Below are positions 9,936 through 19,468 of a stretch of DNA of 64,000 nucleotides, one piece after another. The notes beneath the pieces are model-generated. The model saw nothing but the letters and a program-made list of their open reading frames with translations. It had not been told where the DNA came from and did no database searches. The stretch spans positions 434,001 to 498,000 of the forward strand of contig CATOTH010000002.1 in the NCBI GenBank assembly GCA_951813065.1, read 5' to 3'. Each line of letters starts with the position of its first letter. Position 1 is the stretch's first letter. Position numbers and translations under genes: made by a program. The DNA is from an uncultured Bryobacterales bacterium (lineage in GTDB: Bacteria > Acidobacteriota > Terriglobia > Bryobacterales > UBA6623).

Positions 9936-10845
9936 CAAACGCCCTGTCGTAGACCGACCTGAGGTAGTTGTAGTCGGTTTCGATGGCCAGCATCTCTTTA
10001 TCGATGCGCCGGACCTCGGTCGGGGCGTCGATTTTGTACTCGACATGCAGCGAGATCGGACCCGAAAACCCGCTGGCGGCCAGTAGCTCGAAGAACTTGG
10101 GGTAGTTCACCATGCCTTGGCCCAGCGGGCACATCCGGGTCTTCCATCCTTGGGCCTGCTTTTCCCAGAAGAAGTCTTTGCAGGCCACCATTTGCAGGCG
10201 GTCCTTCAGGCGATGGAAGCCGATCTCCCAACCTGCCGAGCCGCCTTCGATCGTCGCGTGGCACGGATCGAAGTAAAACCCGATCTGTTGTGGATCGGTG
10301 TCGCGCAGGATCCACCAGTGGTCCCACAAGGCGCTGCCAACGTAGGTGCCCGAGTGGTTGTGAAATCCGCCGATGATTCCAGCGTGGCCGGAAATCGCGG
10401 CCAAGCCCTCCACGTCGGCCTTGACCCTGGCGAGCTGTCCGTCGAGGTCCTCGAAGTCGCGGTAGCGGTGGTATCCCAGTTTGAAGAGCGGAATGCCAAG
10501 ACCGGCTGCGCTGTAGAGCGTTGGGCGGGCGGCTGGATCCTTGCGGGAAAGCAACCCGGTCGTGATCAGGGGGATCTCGACACCCTCGGCGGACAGGGCC
10601 TCGTAGGCCAGCGGCAGGTCACGCTCGACATTCTCGGGAAGCACATGGCCACGCGGCCGGACGGTAAGGTCTGCGCCAGGGAAGCCCATCGACCGGAGTG
10701 TTGCGGCCAGCTCCTTGTAGCTGGATAGCGGCAGGTGCTTGGTAAACAGGCACAAAGTGGGTCTGGCCGCCGTCTCACCGGCCGAGGCTGCGACCGGCGC
10801 GGCGACTGCGGTGGCTAGCAGTTGCCGACGGGTGAAGCTCAGCAT
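9925..10845 (-). CDS. Exported sugar-phosphate isomerase/epimerase-like TIM-barrel protein
   Basis: The protein of about 306 aa has an N-terminal Tat/Sec-like signal (FTRRQLLATAVAAPVAAS) and an AP-endonuclease-2/xylose-isomerase-like barrel: GFHNHSGTY, FYFDPCHATIEGG and LHVEYK carry the His, Asp and Glu residues expected of the metal site. Such exported proteins are common in Acidobacteria and Planctomycetes; substrates are mostly unknown. I choose the ATG at 10845, preceded by GGAGACGAG, over the GTG at 10884 that overlaps the upstream stop. It is downstream of the TRAP binding-protein gene and may share its transcript. Confidence 0.85.
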   Translation of the reverse strand: MLSFTRRQLLATAVAAPVAASAGETAARPTLCLFTKHLPLSSYKELAATLRSMGFPGADLTVRPRGHVLPENVERDLPLAYEALSAEGVEIPLITTGLLSRKDPAARPTLYSAAGLGIPLFKLGYHRYRDFEDLDGQLARVKADVEGLAAISGHAGIIGGFHNHSGTYVGSALWDHWWILRDTDPQQIGFYFDPCHATIEGGSAGWEIGFHRLKDRLQMVACKDFFWEKQAQGWKTRMCPLGQGMVNYPKFFELLAASGFSGPISLHVEYKIDAPTEVRRIDKEMLAIETDYNYLRSVYDRAFGAV

Positions 10846-10880
10846 GTCAGTCTCGTCTCCCGTCCTATCTCGGAAAACGG

Positions 10881-11903
10881 TCACCGGGACCGGAACTCAT
10901 CCCTCCATCGCATCGCAGCATCCATCAGCTCTCCGGGGGCGTACCGATCCCGGATGTCCGGGTACGCCGCCTCCATCTCCCGGCTCCACTGGCTGACGAG
11001 ATCCTCGTCAGCCTCGATCACGTTCAGACCGTACCGTTGCATCTCGGTGATCGCCTTCTCTTCTTGAGCGCGAACGGCGGTCTCTATCTCAGCGGCCACG
11101 CTGGCGGCCGCCTGCTGCAGGTCGACCTGCAGGTCCGGGGGGATGCCGTTCCACACCTCCGTGCTGATCAGGAGCGCTCCAACGATCGACACGAAGGGCA
11201 GGTCAAGCATGTTGGGCGCCGACCCGAACCATTGGTAACCTGCCGCCAGCAGTGGCGGGACGGCAAAAACCTCGACCAGCCCGGTTTCCAGATTTGCCTG
11301 CAGTTCGGTCAAGTCCAGCGGTACCGCGCGGAAGCCGAATTCGTCGTAGAGCTTCAGCATTTCTTCGTCGCCCTTGGATGTGTATAGCTTCATCTGGCGG
11401 ACATCCTCTGGCGTGCGAAACTCGTTGACGCTGAAGAAATAGGCCCGGCCGGCATCGCCCCATCCGAGTACGCTATAGCCCTTGTCGGCGAGTCGGGACT
11501 CGAGCGTCGGCGCCATCTTCGACCGTACGAAGTCGAACTCGTCGATCGACCGGAACATCATCGGAACCTGCAGGGCGCTGATGCCCTCGTCCAGGAACGA
11601 CATGCCGCTGCCGGAGATCAAGGCGGCCTGCATCTGACCCGCCCGCATCTTGCGCAGCATGGTGATCTCGTCGCCTGCGACGCCCCCGGGGTAGATTGCC
11701 AGCTCGACCGTGCCACCCGAAATTTCCCTCCACTGCTGCCGAAGCCGGAGGAGTGCTTCGTGGTAGATGCTGTTCTTGGGGGCGATCGTGCCCAGCCTCA
11801 GCTTGTTGACACGGCGCCTCTGCGGAGCCGCCGAGTCGATGGCGATCGTGGCCAGCAGGGTTGCCGCAAGCAGGGCGGGGGCCAGAACGCGAAGCCGTCT
11901 CAT
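10881..11903 (-). CDS. TRAP transporter substrate-binding protein (DctP/TatP type)
   Basis: The 340-aa exported protein has an N-terminal signal peptide and the DctP fold; YPGGVAGDE near residue 70 and KLYTSKGDEEM and LDLTELQANLETG further on match the family. It binds a small organic solute in the periplasm for a TRAP transporter. The gene directly downstream of the TatT-like lipoprotein gene argues for the TatP-TatT arrangement known from TPR-associated TRAP systems. No DctQ or DctM membrane subunit is encoded nearby, so the permease must lie elsewhere or be absent. Confidence 0.9.
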   Translation of the reverse strand: MRRLRVLAPALLAATLLATIAIDSAAPQRRRVNKLRLGTIAPKNSIYHEALLRLRQQWREISGGTVELAIYPGGVAGDEITMLRKMRAGQMQAALISGSGMSFLDEGISALQVPMMFRSIDEFDFVRSKMAPTLESRLADKGYSVLGWGDAGRAYFFSVNEFRTPEDVRQMKLYTSKGDEEMLKLYDEFGFRAVPLDLTELQANLETGLVEVFAVPPLLAAGYQWFGSAPNMLDLPFVSIVGALLISTEVWNGIPPDLQVDLQQAAASVAAEIETAVRAQEEKAITEMQRYGLNVIEADEDLVSQWSREMEAAYPDIRDRYAPGELMDAAMRWRDEFRSR

Positions 11904-11992
11904 CTTTGTGCCTTTCGCCGCTGCCTACAGCGACTCCACAGGGGCTCGACGAGCCTCGCCGACACCTCATTCAGTATAGGGCCGGCACCGGG

Positions 11993-12976
11993 CTAGAAGA
12001 ATAAGTCGTCCGTCCTCGATCGGAGCCATTGCGCCCTGCGCTGTGCGAGGTGGTTCAGGAGACGGTACTCCTCGAACTCGTCCGCATCCATCGCGAGCGC
12101 CTTGTCGAGCAATTCGTCGAATAGCGCGCGGTCCTGGGCGGGCACCGCGAACGACTCGGCATAGGCAACGTACAGGCCCGCGCGGCGCCCGCCTGACAGA
12201 TCGAGCGCGCGGCGAAAACTGCTCTCGACCCTGGCCTTGTCCGCAGCGCCCGGCCTGGCAGCTTCCAGCCGCAAGAGGAATTCGTGGAGCGAGCCTTGGT
12301 CCCAGCTCTCGTCGAGTTCTAGGGCTCGGCCGACCATGGCGTCCACCTCGCCAAGCCGGACTACTAGGGCCGGGTTGGTCGGATCGGTGGAAATCGAGAG
12401 GCCCAGCGCCGCGCCGGCCCAATACAGCAGGTCGACATGCTTCCTTTGCACGCGGCGAGCCGCGTGCTCGGGGGCCTGCCCGAACTCGCCGGCGATTCCC
12501 GGATAGGCTGTCTCGAGGGCTCGCATACTGTACCCGAGCGACCGGAGGTAGAGTCGCCGGGCGCGCTCCCTGAGCGCCTTCCCCTCTTGGAAGTCCTGCT
12601 CGATCAGGATCTCCCCCGGCATGTCCACGTAAGCCAGGGAGTAGAGGGCGAATCCCTTGGCCGCCGACACCAGGAGCCCGCGATGGCGCGGCGTCACATC
12701 GAGCAGGCTTTCCAGGAACTTTAGGCTGAACGGAAGCGCGCCGCCGACAAGATCGATATCTGGGTCCGTCTCGTAAACGGAAGTTCCCGACGACAGCGCG
12801 TCGCCCACCTGACGCACGGCGAATTTCTTGACTGAACACGCCGGCACGAGCAGGCCGATCACAGCCGCCGCTGCAGCCGTCCTGGCCGCGCCCTGCAGAC
12901 GGAATCCGGGCATCCAATCGCGCTTCGGCGAAGGCTGTGAGACGGGCGCCTTGCCGTTTGGTCGATCGCCATGCAT
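11993..12976 (-). CDS. TRAP transporter TatT-component-like TPR lipoprotein
   Basis: The protein of up to 327 aa has a hydrophobic stretch ending in LLVPAC (Cys47 from the first start, Cys26 from the in-frame ATG at 12913), a likely lipoprotein cleavage site. The rest is helical with TPR-like Ala/Leu repeats, as in TatT, which assembles with the periplasmic TatP binding protein. The neighbouring DctP-type gene supports this. Neither start has a strong ribosome site; the shorter one gives the more canonical signal peptide. The first start lies 4 bp after the DUF885 gene, suggesting one operon. Confidence 0.75.
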   Translation of the reverse strand: MHGDRPNGKAPVSQPSPKRDWMPGFRLQGAARTAAAAAVIGLLVPACSVKKFAVRQVGDALSSGTSVYETDPDIDLVGGALPFSLKFLESLLDVTPRHRGLLVSAAKGFALYSLAYVDMPGEILIEQDFQEGKALRERARRLYLRSLGYSMRALETAYPGIAGEFGQAPEHAARRVQRKHVDLLYWAGAALGLSISTDPTNPALVVRLGEVDAMVGRALELDESWDQGSLHEFLLRLEAARPGAADKARVESSFRRALDLSGGRRAGLYVAYAESFAVPAQDRALFDELLDKALAMDADEFEEYRLLNHLAQRRAQWLRSRTDDLFF

Positions 12977-12980
12977 CGGT

Positions 12981-14699
12981 CTACAGTCCCAGCAACCTGC
13001 GAACGTACCTTACGGGCGGTGAGCCGTGGGAAAGGACCATGTCGTGGTAGGCCTGCCAGTCGGAAATCGGTCCGTTGCGGTCCGTCCACGCCCGACGCAT
13101 GTCGTTGTGCTCGGCGATCCCAACGAAGTACGTCGACAATTGCGCCGAAGTCAGCTGCGCGCGAATCCACTTGCCCGCCGCCTCTCCGTCCTCTTGGAAG
13201 CCTTCCTGCATCATCAGGTCCATCGCCTCCTGCTCCGTCATCGAACCCGCGTGGATCTTCTGGTCCAGAATCGAGTTGATCACAGCCCTGGTGAGCATCT
13301 TTAGCTGCTGCATCTTGAAGCGGGCGCCGCCAAACCCATGTTCGGCCATCACCTGCTCCGCGTAGACTGCCCAGCCCTCCACGAAGGTGCCGGAGTAGAA
13401 GATCGAGCGGATCAGGGTCGGCGCCTCGGCCCGGTTCGAATGCGCGATCTGCAGGTAGTGGCCCGGGATCGCCTCGTGGACGGTCAGGTCGCGCAGCATG
13501 TCGTCGTTGTATTCGCGGTACAGCGACAGCTTGCGTTCGGCGGTCCAGTCCTCGGGCGTGGGGGAGATCGCGTAGAATGTCTCCCCGCTCTTCTCCAGGG
13601 GGCCGGGGGAGTCGCAATAGGCGGTGGAAACGCCGCGCCGGAACTCGGGCATCACGATGATCTGGAGCGGCTGCTCCGGAACGCTCACCAACTGCTTGGC
13701 CCGGGTGAACTCGGTGACCTCGGCCAAGCTGCGCCGCGCGTCGTCCACGATGGATTCGTCGGTCGGATGCGAGTCGGCCAGTTCTTCCAGGACGGCCCGG
13801 ATAATCGCCTTGCGGTCCACGTCCAGAGACGCGTCCGGATGTACTTCGCGATACAGCGGCAGCGCCGTCTCGTGGAGCTCGCCATGAAGTTCCTCCAGCC
13901 TGCGCTCGGCCCTATCGAGGATTTCCTCCATCGCGAGGTCCGACTGTAGCGTGAACGCCAGCTTGGCACGGTATTTTTCGGGACCGATCCGGAACGCACC
14001 GTTCGAGCGGGGCAGCAGGTCGTCGCGCAGCCAGGTGCCGTACTCCTCCAGCGTCCGCGCCGCGAACTCCCGTGCCGTCGCCAGGCTGTCGGCAAGTTCC
14101 GGAGCGCGCGCCAGGATCTCGTCGAGGTCATCGCGAATCAGCGAGACCGCACCGGCGTTCTGGCGGATCGCCGTCTCCGTGTGAACGCGGGGAGGGTTCG
14201 AAAGGTTCGCCTTGGCCGCCTCCACGACCGCCCCCACGCCCAGCAGGCGCTCGCGGAGGTTTGCGAGCCGCTCCTCGATTGGCGCGAATTCCCGCGCCAG
14301 CAGTGAGTACAGGGCGTTTCCAACGCCATATCGGAGCGGGTTCCACTCGTGCTCGCCTAGGACTTCGTCCGACCAGATGCTGAAGCGGAGGTGGTTGCGC
14401 AGGATTTCGAAGTCGACCGCGTGGCCCGGGCTCAGCCTGGCGGGATCGATGCCGTCCGTCCGTTTCAGGTAGGCCTGGTTCCAGGCGATGCCCGCCGCGA
14501 CCGCGTCGGCCGTATAGTCGTTCAGGCGTGCGTCGTAGCGATGGTCGCCCAGAGAGGTCGCGAATTCCGGATACCTCTCAAGGAGGCTCTCCACGTACTG
14601 GCTCGCCAGAGCCTCGAATTCCGTGTCTTGCGATGGCGGCACGGGCTCGCAAGCTACCAGCGCGAGCGCGCCCGCCACCATGCCGACTCTGAGCATCAT
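12981..14699 (-). CDS. DUF885 family lipoprotein, putative metallopeptidase
   Basis: The protein (572 aa from the ATG at 14699) has a lipoprotein signal ending in LVAC and the DUF885 hallmark HEAIPGHYLQIAH in its C-terminal half, plus EGWAVYAEQ, which resemble zinc-peptidase helices. Family members are exported and thought to be carboxypeptidase-like, but activity is rarely shown. A GTG at 14729 would overlap the upstream stop (GTGA) and add a polar extension; neither start has a clear Shine-Dalgarno. It heads a minus-strand run with the TatT and TatP genes. Confidence 0.85.
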   Translation of the reverse strand: MMLRVGMVAGALALVACEPVPPSQDTEFEALASQYVESLLERYPEFATSLGDHRYDARLNDYTADAVAAGIAWNQAYLKRTDGIDPARLSPGHAVDFEILRNHLRFSIWSDEVLGEHEWNPLRYGVGNALYSLLAREFAPIEERLANLRERLLGVGAVVEAAKANLSNPPRVHTETAIRQNAGAVSLIRDDLDEILARAPELADSLATAREFAARTLEEYGTWLRDDLLPRSNGAFRIGPEKYRAKLAFTLQSDLAMEEILDRAERRLEELHGELHETALPLYREVHPDASLDVDRKAIIRAVLEELADSHPTDESIVDDARRSLAEVTEFTRAKQLVSVPEQPLQIIVMPEFRRGVSTAYCDSPGPLEKSGETFYAISPTPEDWTAERKLSLYREYNDDMLRDLTVHEAIPGHYLQIAHSNRAEAPTLIRSIFYSGTFVEGWAVYAEQVMAEHGFGGARFKMQQLKMLTRAVINSILDQKIHAGSMTEQEAMDLMMQEGFQEDGEAAGKWIRAQLTSAQLSTYFVGIAEHNDMRRAWTDRNGPISDWQAYHDMVLSHGSPPVRYVRRLLGL

Positions 14700-14725
14700 G
14701 GGCCTATTGTACGGTTGGCCGTCTG

Positions 14726-15145
14726 TCACAAGTCGAGAGCCTCGACGTGGCGCTCGACCTGTTCGGTGTTCAGCTCCGCTTCGAGGCGCCCGCGAATGTA
14801 CTCCGACTCGTCAAAGATCTCAAAGAGGCGCATCTTGACGACGGCGTAGCGCTCGACCTCGTTGAGTTCGCGATCGGCGTCGCGCTCCCACTCCGCGAAG
14901 CTGTCGGTCGGCGCGAAAATACTGAGCGAAAACCGCGACGCGCGGTCCGAGCTGCAGTCGAACACGAACTGACGCCCCTTGACACCGTCGCGGGTGGCCG
15001 GCCGGTAGCCCTCGTACGTGTATTGGTAGACGTAGCCGCTGTCGGCGGCGTAGGACTTCTCGCGGCGGATTGCGGGTCGCCCGCGAAGCTCCGGAGCGGG
15101 GGCTGCGCGGCGGCGGAGAAATCGGCGGACAAGCTGGGCGAGCAT
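14726..15145 (-). CDS. Conserved hypothetical protein
   Basis: From the ATG at 15145 the protein is about 139 aa. It starts with a basic, Arg-rich helix (LVRRFLRRR), then a mixed alpha/beta region (YVYQYTYEGYRP, QFVFDCSSDRASRFSLSIF) and an acidic helical C-terminus. I recognise no domain or signal peptide. It begins 11 bp after the sulfite-oxidase-like gene and is probably co-transcribed with it. A longer frame to 15277 is a shadow of that gene. Confidence 0.6.
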   Translation of the reverse strand: MLAQLVRRFLRRRAAPAPELRGRPAIRREKSYAADSGYVYQYTYEGYRPATRDGVKGRQFVFDCSSDRASRFSLSIFAPTDSFAEWERDADRELNEVERYAVVKMRLFEIFDESEYIRGRLEAELNTEQVERHVEALDL

Positions 15146-15156
15146 GGATCGAGACC

Positions 15157-15759
15157 CTAGCCGAAGCGCTGCTCGCGGAAGGGGTCGCCGTACATGTGGT
15201 ATCCGCGCTCCTCCCAATACCCGGCACGGTCGCGGCCGGCGAACTCCAGCCCCCGGATCCACTTGGAGCTCTTCCACGCGTAAAGGTGCGGGATGATCAT
15301 CCGCAACGGGCCGCCGTGAACGGGCGTGAGCGGCTCCGGACTGTGGGTGTCAGCTAGCAGGACGTTGTCTCGCAACAGGTCTTCCAGCGGCGTGTTGGTG
15401 GTGTAGCCGCCGTCGCAGTGCTGGATCACGTGGCTGGCGCCTTCCAGCGGCGCGGCGCGGTCGACGATCGTGCGGAGCGCGACTCCTTCCCAGACGTTGT
15501 CGAACTTGCTCCAGGTCGTGACGCAGTGGAAATCCGCCTCGATCCGGATTCGCGGGAGAGCCTGGAACTCCTCCCAGGCCAGCTCGAACGGTCGCTGCAC
15601 CAAGCCCCCAACCGAGAACCGCCATGTCGCCGGATCGAACTCCGGGACCGGCCCCACGTGGAGCACGGGCCATTTCAAGGTGAGGGACTGGCCGGGAGGG
15701 AGCCTGCCCTTCTTGCGGTGCTCCTCCTGGAGCCGCTTGCGCTCGCTGTTGACGAACAT
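15157..15759 (-). CDS. Sulfite-oxidase-like molybdopterin oxidoreductase
   Basis: The 200-aa protein (ATG at 15759) is a compact YuiH/MsrP-like molybdopterin domain without signal peptide or haem domain. FHCVTTWSKFDNVWEGV contains the Cys expected to ligate molybdenum; HCDGGYTTNTPLEDLL and PHLYAWKSSKWIRG are conserved cofactor-binding stretches. It probably acts in the cytoplasm; the substrate is unknown. The in-frame extension to 15906 runs into the opposite cyclase gene and lacks family similarity. Confidence 0.88.
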   Translation of the reverse strand: MFVNSERKRLQEEHRKKGRLPPGQSLTLKWPVLHVGPVPEFDPATWRFSVGGLVQRPFELAWEEFQALPRIRIEADFHCVTTWSKFDNVWEGVALRTIVDRAAPLEGASHVIQHCDGGYTTNTPLEDLLRDNVLLADTHSPEPLTPVHGGPLRMIIPHLYAWKSSKWIRGLEFAGRDRAGYWEERGYHMYGDPFREQRFG

Positions 15760-15851
15760 CGCCGATTCCCAGCGTACACCAGCGGTTCCGGCCGCAAGCC
15801 GGGGCAAGCGCCTGGTGGGAGCCCAGGCACAGGTGTTGGTAAGCTGATTGC

Positions 15852-16823
15852 GTGACGAAAAAGATCCTGATATTTCCGGCTCTCCTGCTAGCGATTGCTT
15901 GCGCATACGGCCAGCCCAAAGTGACCAAGGCTGATGTCGACGAGTGGATGCAGACGCTTTCGAACTGGGGTCGTTGGGGGGCGGAGGACCAGCTTGGCGC
16001 CATCAACCTGATTACTCCGGAAACCCGCTTGGCAGCCGCGAAACTGGTGACCCAGGGGGTATCGGTCTCGCTGGCGCGTGACGTGGAAAAGGAGGCTGCG
16101 GTCGACAACCCCAGGCCCTTCCTGCACAAGATGCTGAACGTCGGCCTTAACAACCCCGGTCAGTTCGTTTCGGACGATTTTCAGGTGAGCTACCACGGCT
16201 ACGCCCACACTCACATGGACTCGCTGTGCCACATGGCGTTCGACGGCAAGATGTACAACGGCTTCCCGCAAGCCGAGGTGGTTGCCGAAGGGGCGGCCAG
16301 GCTCGGGGTGACGAACTTCAAGGAAGGCATATTCGGTCGTGCGGTGTTGATGGACATTCCCCGCTTGAAGGGGGTGGATTGGCTCGAGCCGGGAACGCCG
16401 ATCTACCCCTCCGACCTGGATGCATGGGAGAAGGAGGCTGGTTTCTCGACCGGTAGCGGTGACATCGTCCTGATCCGCACGGGCCGCTGGGCTCGGAGGG
16501 ACACGGAGGGCCCGTGGGACGTGTCTTCCAAATCCGCCGGGTTGCACGCTTCGGCGGCCAAGTGGCTGAAGGACCGCGACGCCGCGATCCTTGGAAGCGA
16601 CGCCGCAAGCGATGTCTCGCCCTCTCTCGTCGAGGGCGTGAACCAGCCGATCCATCAATTGGTCATCATCGCGATGGGCATGCCGATCTTCGACAACCTG
16701 GACCTGGAAGCGGTCGCCCAGGAAGCGGCCCGTCAGAATCGCTGGGAGTTTCTTGTTACGGCCGCCCCGATTGCCGTCGGGGGCGGTACAGGCAGCCCGT
16801 TCAACCCGATTGCGACGTTCTAG
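15852..16823 (+). CDS. Exported cyclase-family (kynurenine-formamidase-like) hydrolase
   Basis: The 323-aa protein has an N-terminal signal peptide (about 20 aa, ending near AYG) and the cyclase fold. HGYAHTHMDSLCHM resembles the metal-binding HGGTHxDxPxH motif, though with an altered spacer. Family members hydrolyse or isomerise small amides and lactones; the substrate here is unknown. It starts with GTG at 15852, divergent from the molybdoenzyme, and is followed after 22 bp by a PQQ-type propeller gene. Confidence 0.85.
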   Translation: MTKKILIFPALLLAIACAYGQPKVTKADVDEWMQTLSNWGRWGAEDQLGAINLITPETRLAAAKLVTQGVSVSLARDVEKEAAVDNPRPFLHKMLNVGLNNPGQFVSDDFQVSYHGYAHTHMDSLCHMAFDGKMYNGFPQAEVVAEGAARLGVTNFKEGIFGRAVLMDIPRLKGVDWLEPGTPIYPSDLDAWEKEAGFSTGSGDIVLIRTGRWARRDTEGPWDVSSKSAGLHASAAKWLKDRDAAILGSDAASDVSPSLVEGVNQPIHQLVIIAMGMPIFDNLDLEAVAQEAARQNRWEFLVTAAPIAVGGGTGSPFNPIATF

Positions 16824-16845
16824 GCGGACCCCTTGGGCGTGAGTC

Positions 16846-18000
16846 GTGAAGAGCCTGGAAATGCAGATGCGTCCCGGTGATCGGAGCCGAGCGCGGGCGG
16901 CCGCTGGGCTTTCCGCGTGGGTCGGGCTATTGCTGGCAGCCATCCCGCTGCAGGCTGCCGACTGGCCGCTGTTTCTGGGGAGCAGCAACCGGAACAGCAT
17001 CGCGAACTCTCCGCTAGACCCCCCGCTGGAAGTGGCCTGGACGTACGAAGCGCCGGGCGGGGTCGATTCGACCGCGATCATCGTTGATGGCACCGTCTAT
17101 TTTGGCGAGATGGACGGCAGGTTCCACGCCGTCGATCTCGAATCCGGCCAAGCCAAATGGGTCTACCAGGCGAACCTGGGCGTCCCTGCGTCGGGTTGCA
17201 TCGCCCAGGGGGCCGTGTTCTTCGGGGACGAGGAAGGCTACTTTCACGCCGTTGACATCGAATCGGGAAAGCAGCGATGGGTGTATCAGTCCTTCGCCGA
17301 GATCCTGTCATCGCCGTACTGCAGCGACCAGGCCGTGATCGTCGGGTCCTACGACGCCAACCTGTACTCGTTCGACCCCTTGACAGGTGAGTTGCTCTGG
17401 GAGTACGAAACCGAGGATCGCATCAACTCCAGCCCCGCGGTTGTCGGAGGCAAGACATTCACCACGGGCTGTGACGGCAAGTTTCGGGTCATTGACATCA
17501 CGTCCGGCGAAGAGGACTCCTTCGTGGACATGCAGGACTACGTGGCAGCCTCGCCCGCTGTTGTCGGAGCATTCGCCTATGTCGGCACGTACGGTCACGA
17601 GGTTCTCAAGATCGACTGGCAGGAGGGTCAGGTGGTTTGGCGCTACGACCATCCTGTGACCGATTTCGAGTTCTTCTCCTCCCCGGTCGTCCGGGATGGA
17701 CTGGTCGTCATTGGAGGGCGCGACAAGCGGGTGCATGCTATTGACGAGAAAAGCGGCGCCCTGAAATGGGAGTTCGAAACCCGGTCCAGGGTGGATTCCT
17801 CGCCTGCACTCGCTGGGGATGTGATTTGGGTTGGCTCGATGGACGGAAACCTGTACGCCCTCAACCACGCCGACGGCTCCCTGCTGTGGAAGTTCGCAAT
17901 TGGCGGGCGGATCGTGGCATCGCCGGCCATCGCCGACGGGCGAATTGTCATCGGCTCGCGAAGCGGCGAAGTGTACTGCCTGGCGCGTTCGTCGAACTGA
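16846..18000 (+). CDS. Exported PQQ-type beta-propeller protein
   Basis: The 384-aa protein (GTG start) has a signal peptide ending near LQAAD and about seven repeats of the pattern GxVYFGxxDGxxHAVDxxSGxxxWxY, typical of PQQ/BamB-like eight-bladed propellers. It lacks the catalytic Asp/Cys-Cys features of a true quinoprotein dehydrogenase, so a structural or binding role in the periplasm is more likely. It lies between the cyclase and sulfatase genes and is probably co-transcribed with them. Confidence 0.88.
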   Translation: MKSLEMQMRPGDRSRARAAAGLSAWVGLLLAAIPLQAADWPLFLGSSNRNSIANSPLDPPLEVAWTYEAPGGVDSTAIIVDGTVYFGEMDGRFHAVDLESGQAKWVYQANLGVPASGCIAQGAVFFGDEEGYFHAVDIESGKQRWVYQSFAEILSSPYCSDQAVIVGSYDANLYSFDPLTGELLWEYETEDRINSSPAVVGGKTFTTGCDGKFRVIDITSGEEDSFVDMQDYVAASPAVVGAFAYVGTYGHEVLKIDWQEGQVVWRYDHPVTDFEFFSSPVVRDGLVVIGGRDKRVHAIDEKSGALKWEFETRSRVDSSPALAGDVIWVGSMDGNLYALNHADGSLLWKFAIGGRIVASPAIADGRIVIGSRSGEVYCLARSSN

Positions 18001-18055
18001 CTGCCCGCGCAGAGCGCCCCCTCCCGGACGGCTCGCCGCTGATATAGTGGCCTCG

Positions 18056-19456
18056 ATGAAACGTAGGGGAGCAATTCGTGCGCTCGCGGGCGCTGCGGCG
18101 GGGCCGTTCTTCGCATTTCCGGCGACACGGCAGTCGAACCTGCTGTTTCTGTGTTCCGACCAGCATCAGGCCGCCGCGTCCGGCTGCTACGGGCACACCG
18201 AGGCGCGGACGCCCCACATCGACGAGATCGCATCCGAGGGTGTGCGATTCGATCGCACATACTGCCAGTCCCCGGTCTGTGTGCCGTCGCGCGGATCAAT
18301 CATCACCGGCAACTACGCGAGCCGCCACGGGGCCAGGGTGCTGCAGGACGCGCTCGCGGCCGATGCCCGCACGGTTGCGCACTTCTTCGGCGATCGCGGG
18401 TATTCGACCGCCGCCATCGGGAAGATGCATTTCGTTGACGAGAGCCGCAGGCACGGTTTCGGTCACCGCGTGAACGCGGCGGCGCACTTGGCGCGCCTCA
18501 CGGCTGAGGAGGCGGCTGCCTTCCGCGAGGACCAGGGCGCGGGCGGCGGCACGACCGGAAAGCCGTCCGCAATGCCGGAACGCCTGTTTCGGGACACCTT
18601 CTATGCCGAGGAGTCGGTGCGATTCCTGCGCGCCCACCGGGACAAGCCATTCTGCCTGTGGACATCCTTCTTCATGCCCCACACTCCTTTAGTCCCGCAC
18701 CGCAAGTACTGGGACCTGTACAAAGGTTCCGCGGTCCGCCTTCCCGAGCGTTCTGCCAATGCTCTGGAGACCGGCTTTCACGGGCACTTGGAACGGGCCC
18801 GGGAGCGCGGTTGGTACGACCAGACCGACGACCAGCTGCGAGAAGCGATCCGAGGCTACTACGGGAACGTGTCGCAGATGGATGCCAATGTCGGAAGGGT
18901 GTTCGACACGTTGAGAGAACTCGGGCTCGACAAGAACACCGTCGTGGTGTACACGTCGGACCACGGCGAGATGGCTGGCGCGCATCGCATGTGGACCAAG
19001 CACAACATGTACGAGCAATCGGTCCGCGTGCCACTGATTGTCCGCATGCCCGATCTCGCTGGCGCGGGCTCCAACCGGGAGCACTTGGTGGAGCAGGTCG
19101 ACCTGCTCCCGACTCTGGCGGAGCTGTGCGGGTTCGAGGCGCCGACCGGGATCGACGGGCGTTCGTTCGCATCCAGCGTGCGCGACGAGCGGCACGCGGC
19201 ACGCGAGTTCGCCTATTCGGAGTACTACTTCTGCCGCAGGGTATTCACCGCGGACAACCGCTTCGTCGGAAAGCCGCCGATCTTGATGGTCCGGACCGAT
19301 CGATGGAAGCTGAACTACCTGAGCTGGGACCGCAGCGAGCTGTTCGACCTGCGGAATGACCCGGGCGAATTCCGGAATGCGATCGATGATTCCGGCAATG
19401 CCGGCATCGTCAAGGAACTCACCCGAATCGCGAGAACGACCTTTCGATCGGGTTGA
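18056..19456 (+). CDS. Type I sulfatase
   Basis: The protein from the ATG at 18056 is 466 aa; upstream frame extension overlaps the propeller gene. It has an N-terminal signal-like stretch, the metal-binding SDQH (residues 34-37), the active-site signature CVPSR (Cys75 to Arg79, the Cys becoming formylglycine) and YTSDHGEMAG. Family members remove sulfate esters from carbohydrates. No formylglycine-generating enzyme is encoded in the window. The adjacent sialidase and fucosidase pieces suggest a role in degrading sulfated host or algal glycans. Confidence 0.93.
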   Translation: MKRRGAIRALAGAAAGPFFAFPATRQSNLLFLCSDQHQAAASGCYGHTEARTPHIDEIASEGVRFDRTYCQSPVCVPSRGSIITGNYASRHGARVLQDALAADARTVAHFFGDRGYSTAAIGKMHFVDESRRHGFGHRVNAAAHLARLTAEEAAAFREDQGAGGGTTGKPSAMPERLFRDTFYAEESVRFLRAHRDKPFCLWTSFFMPHTPLVPHRKYWDLYKGSAVRLPERSANALETGFHGHLERARERGWYDQTDDQLREAIRGYYGNVSQMDANVGRVFDTLRELGLDKNTVVVYTSDHGEMAGAHRMWTKHNMYEQSVRVPLIVRMPDLAGAGSNREHLVEQVDLLPTLAELCGFEAPTGIDGRSFASSVRDERHAAREFAYSEYYFCRRVFTADNRFVGKPPILMVRTDRWKLNYLSWDRSELFDLRNDPGEFRNAIDDSGNAGIVKELTRIARTTFRSG

Positions 19457-19468
19457 TGGGGAATGCCG

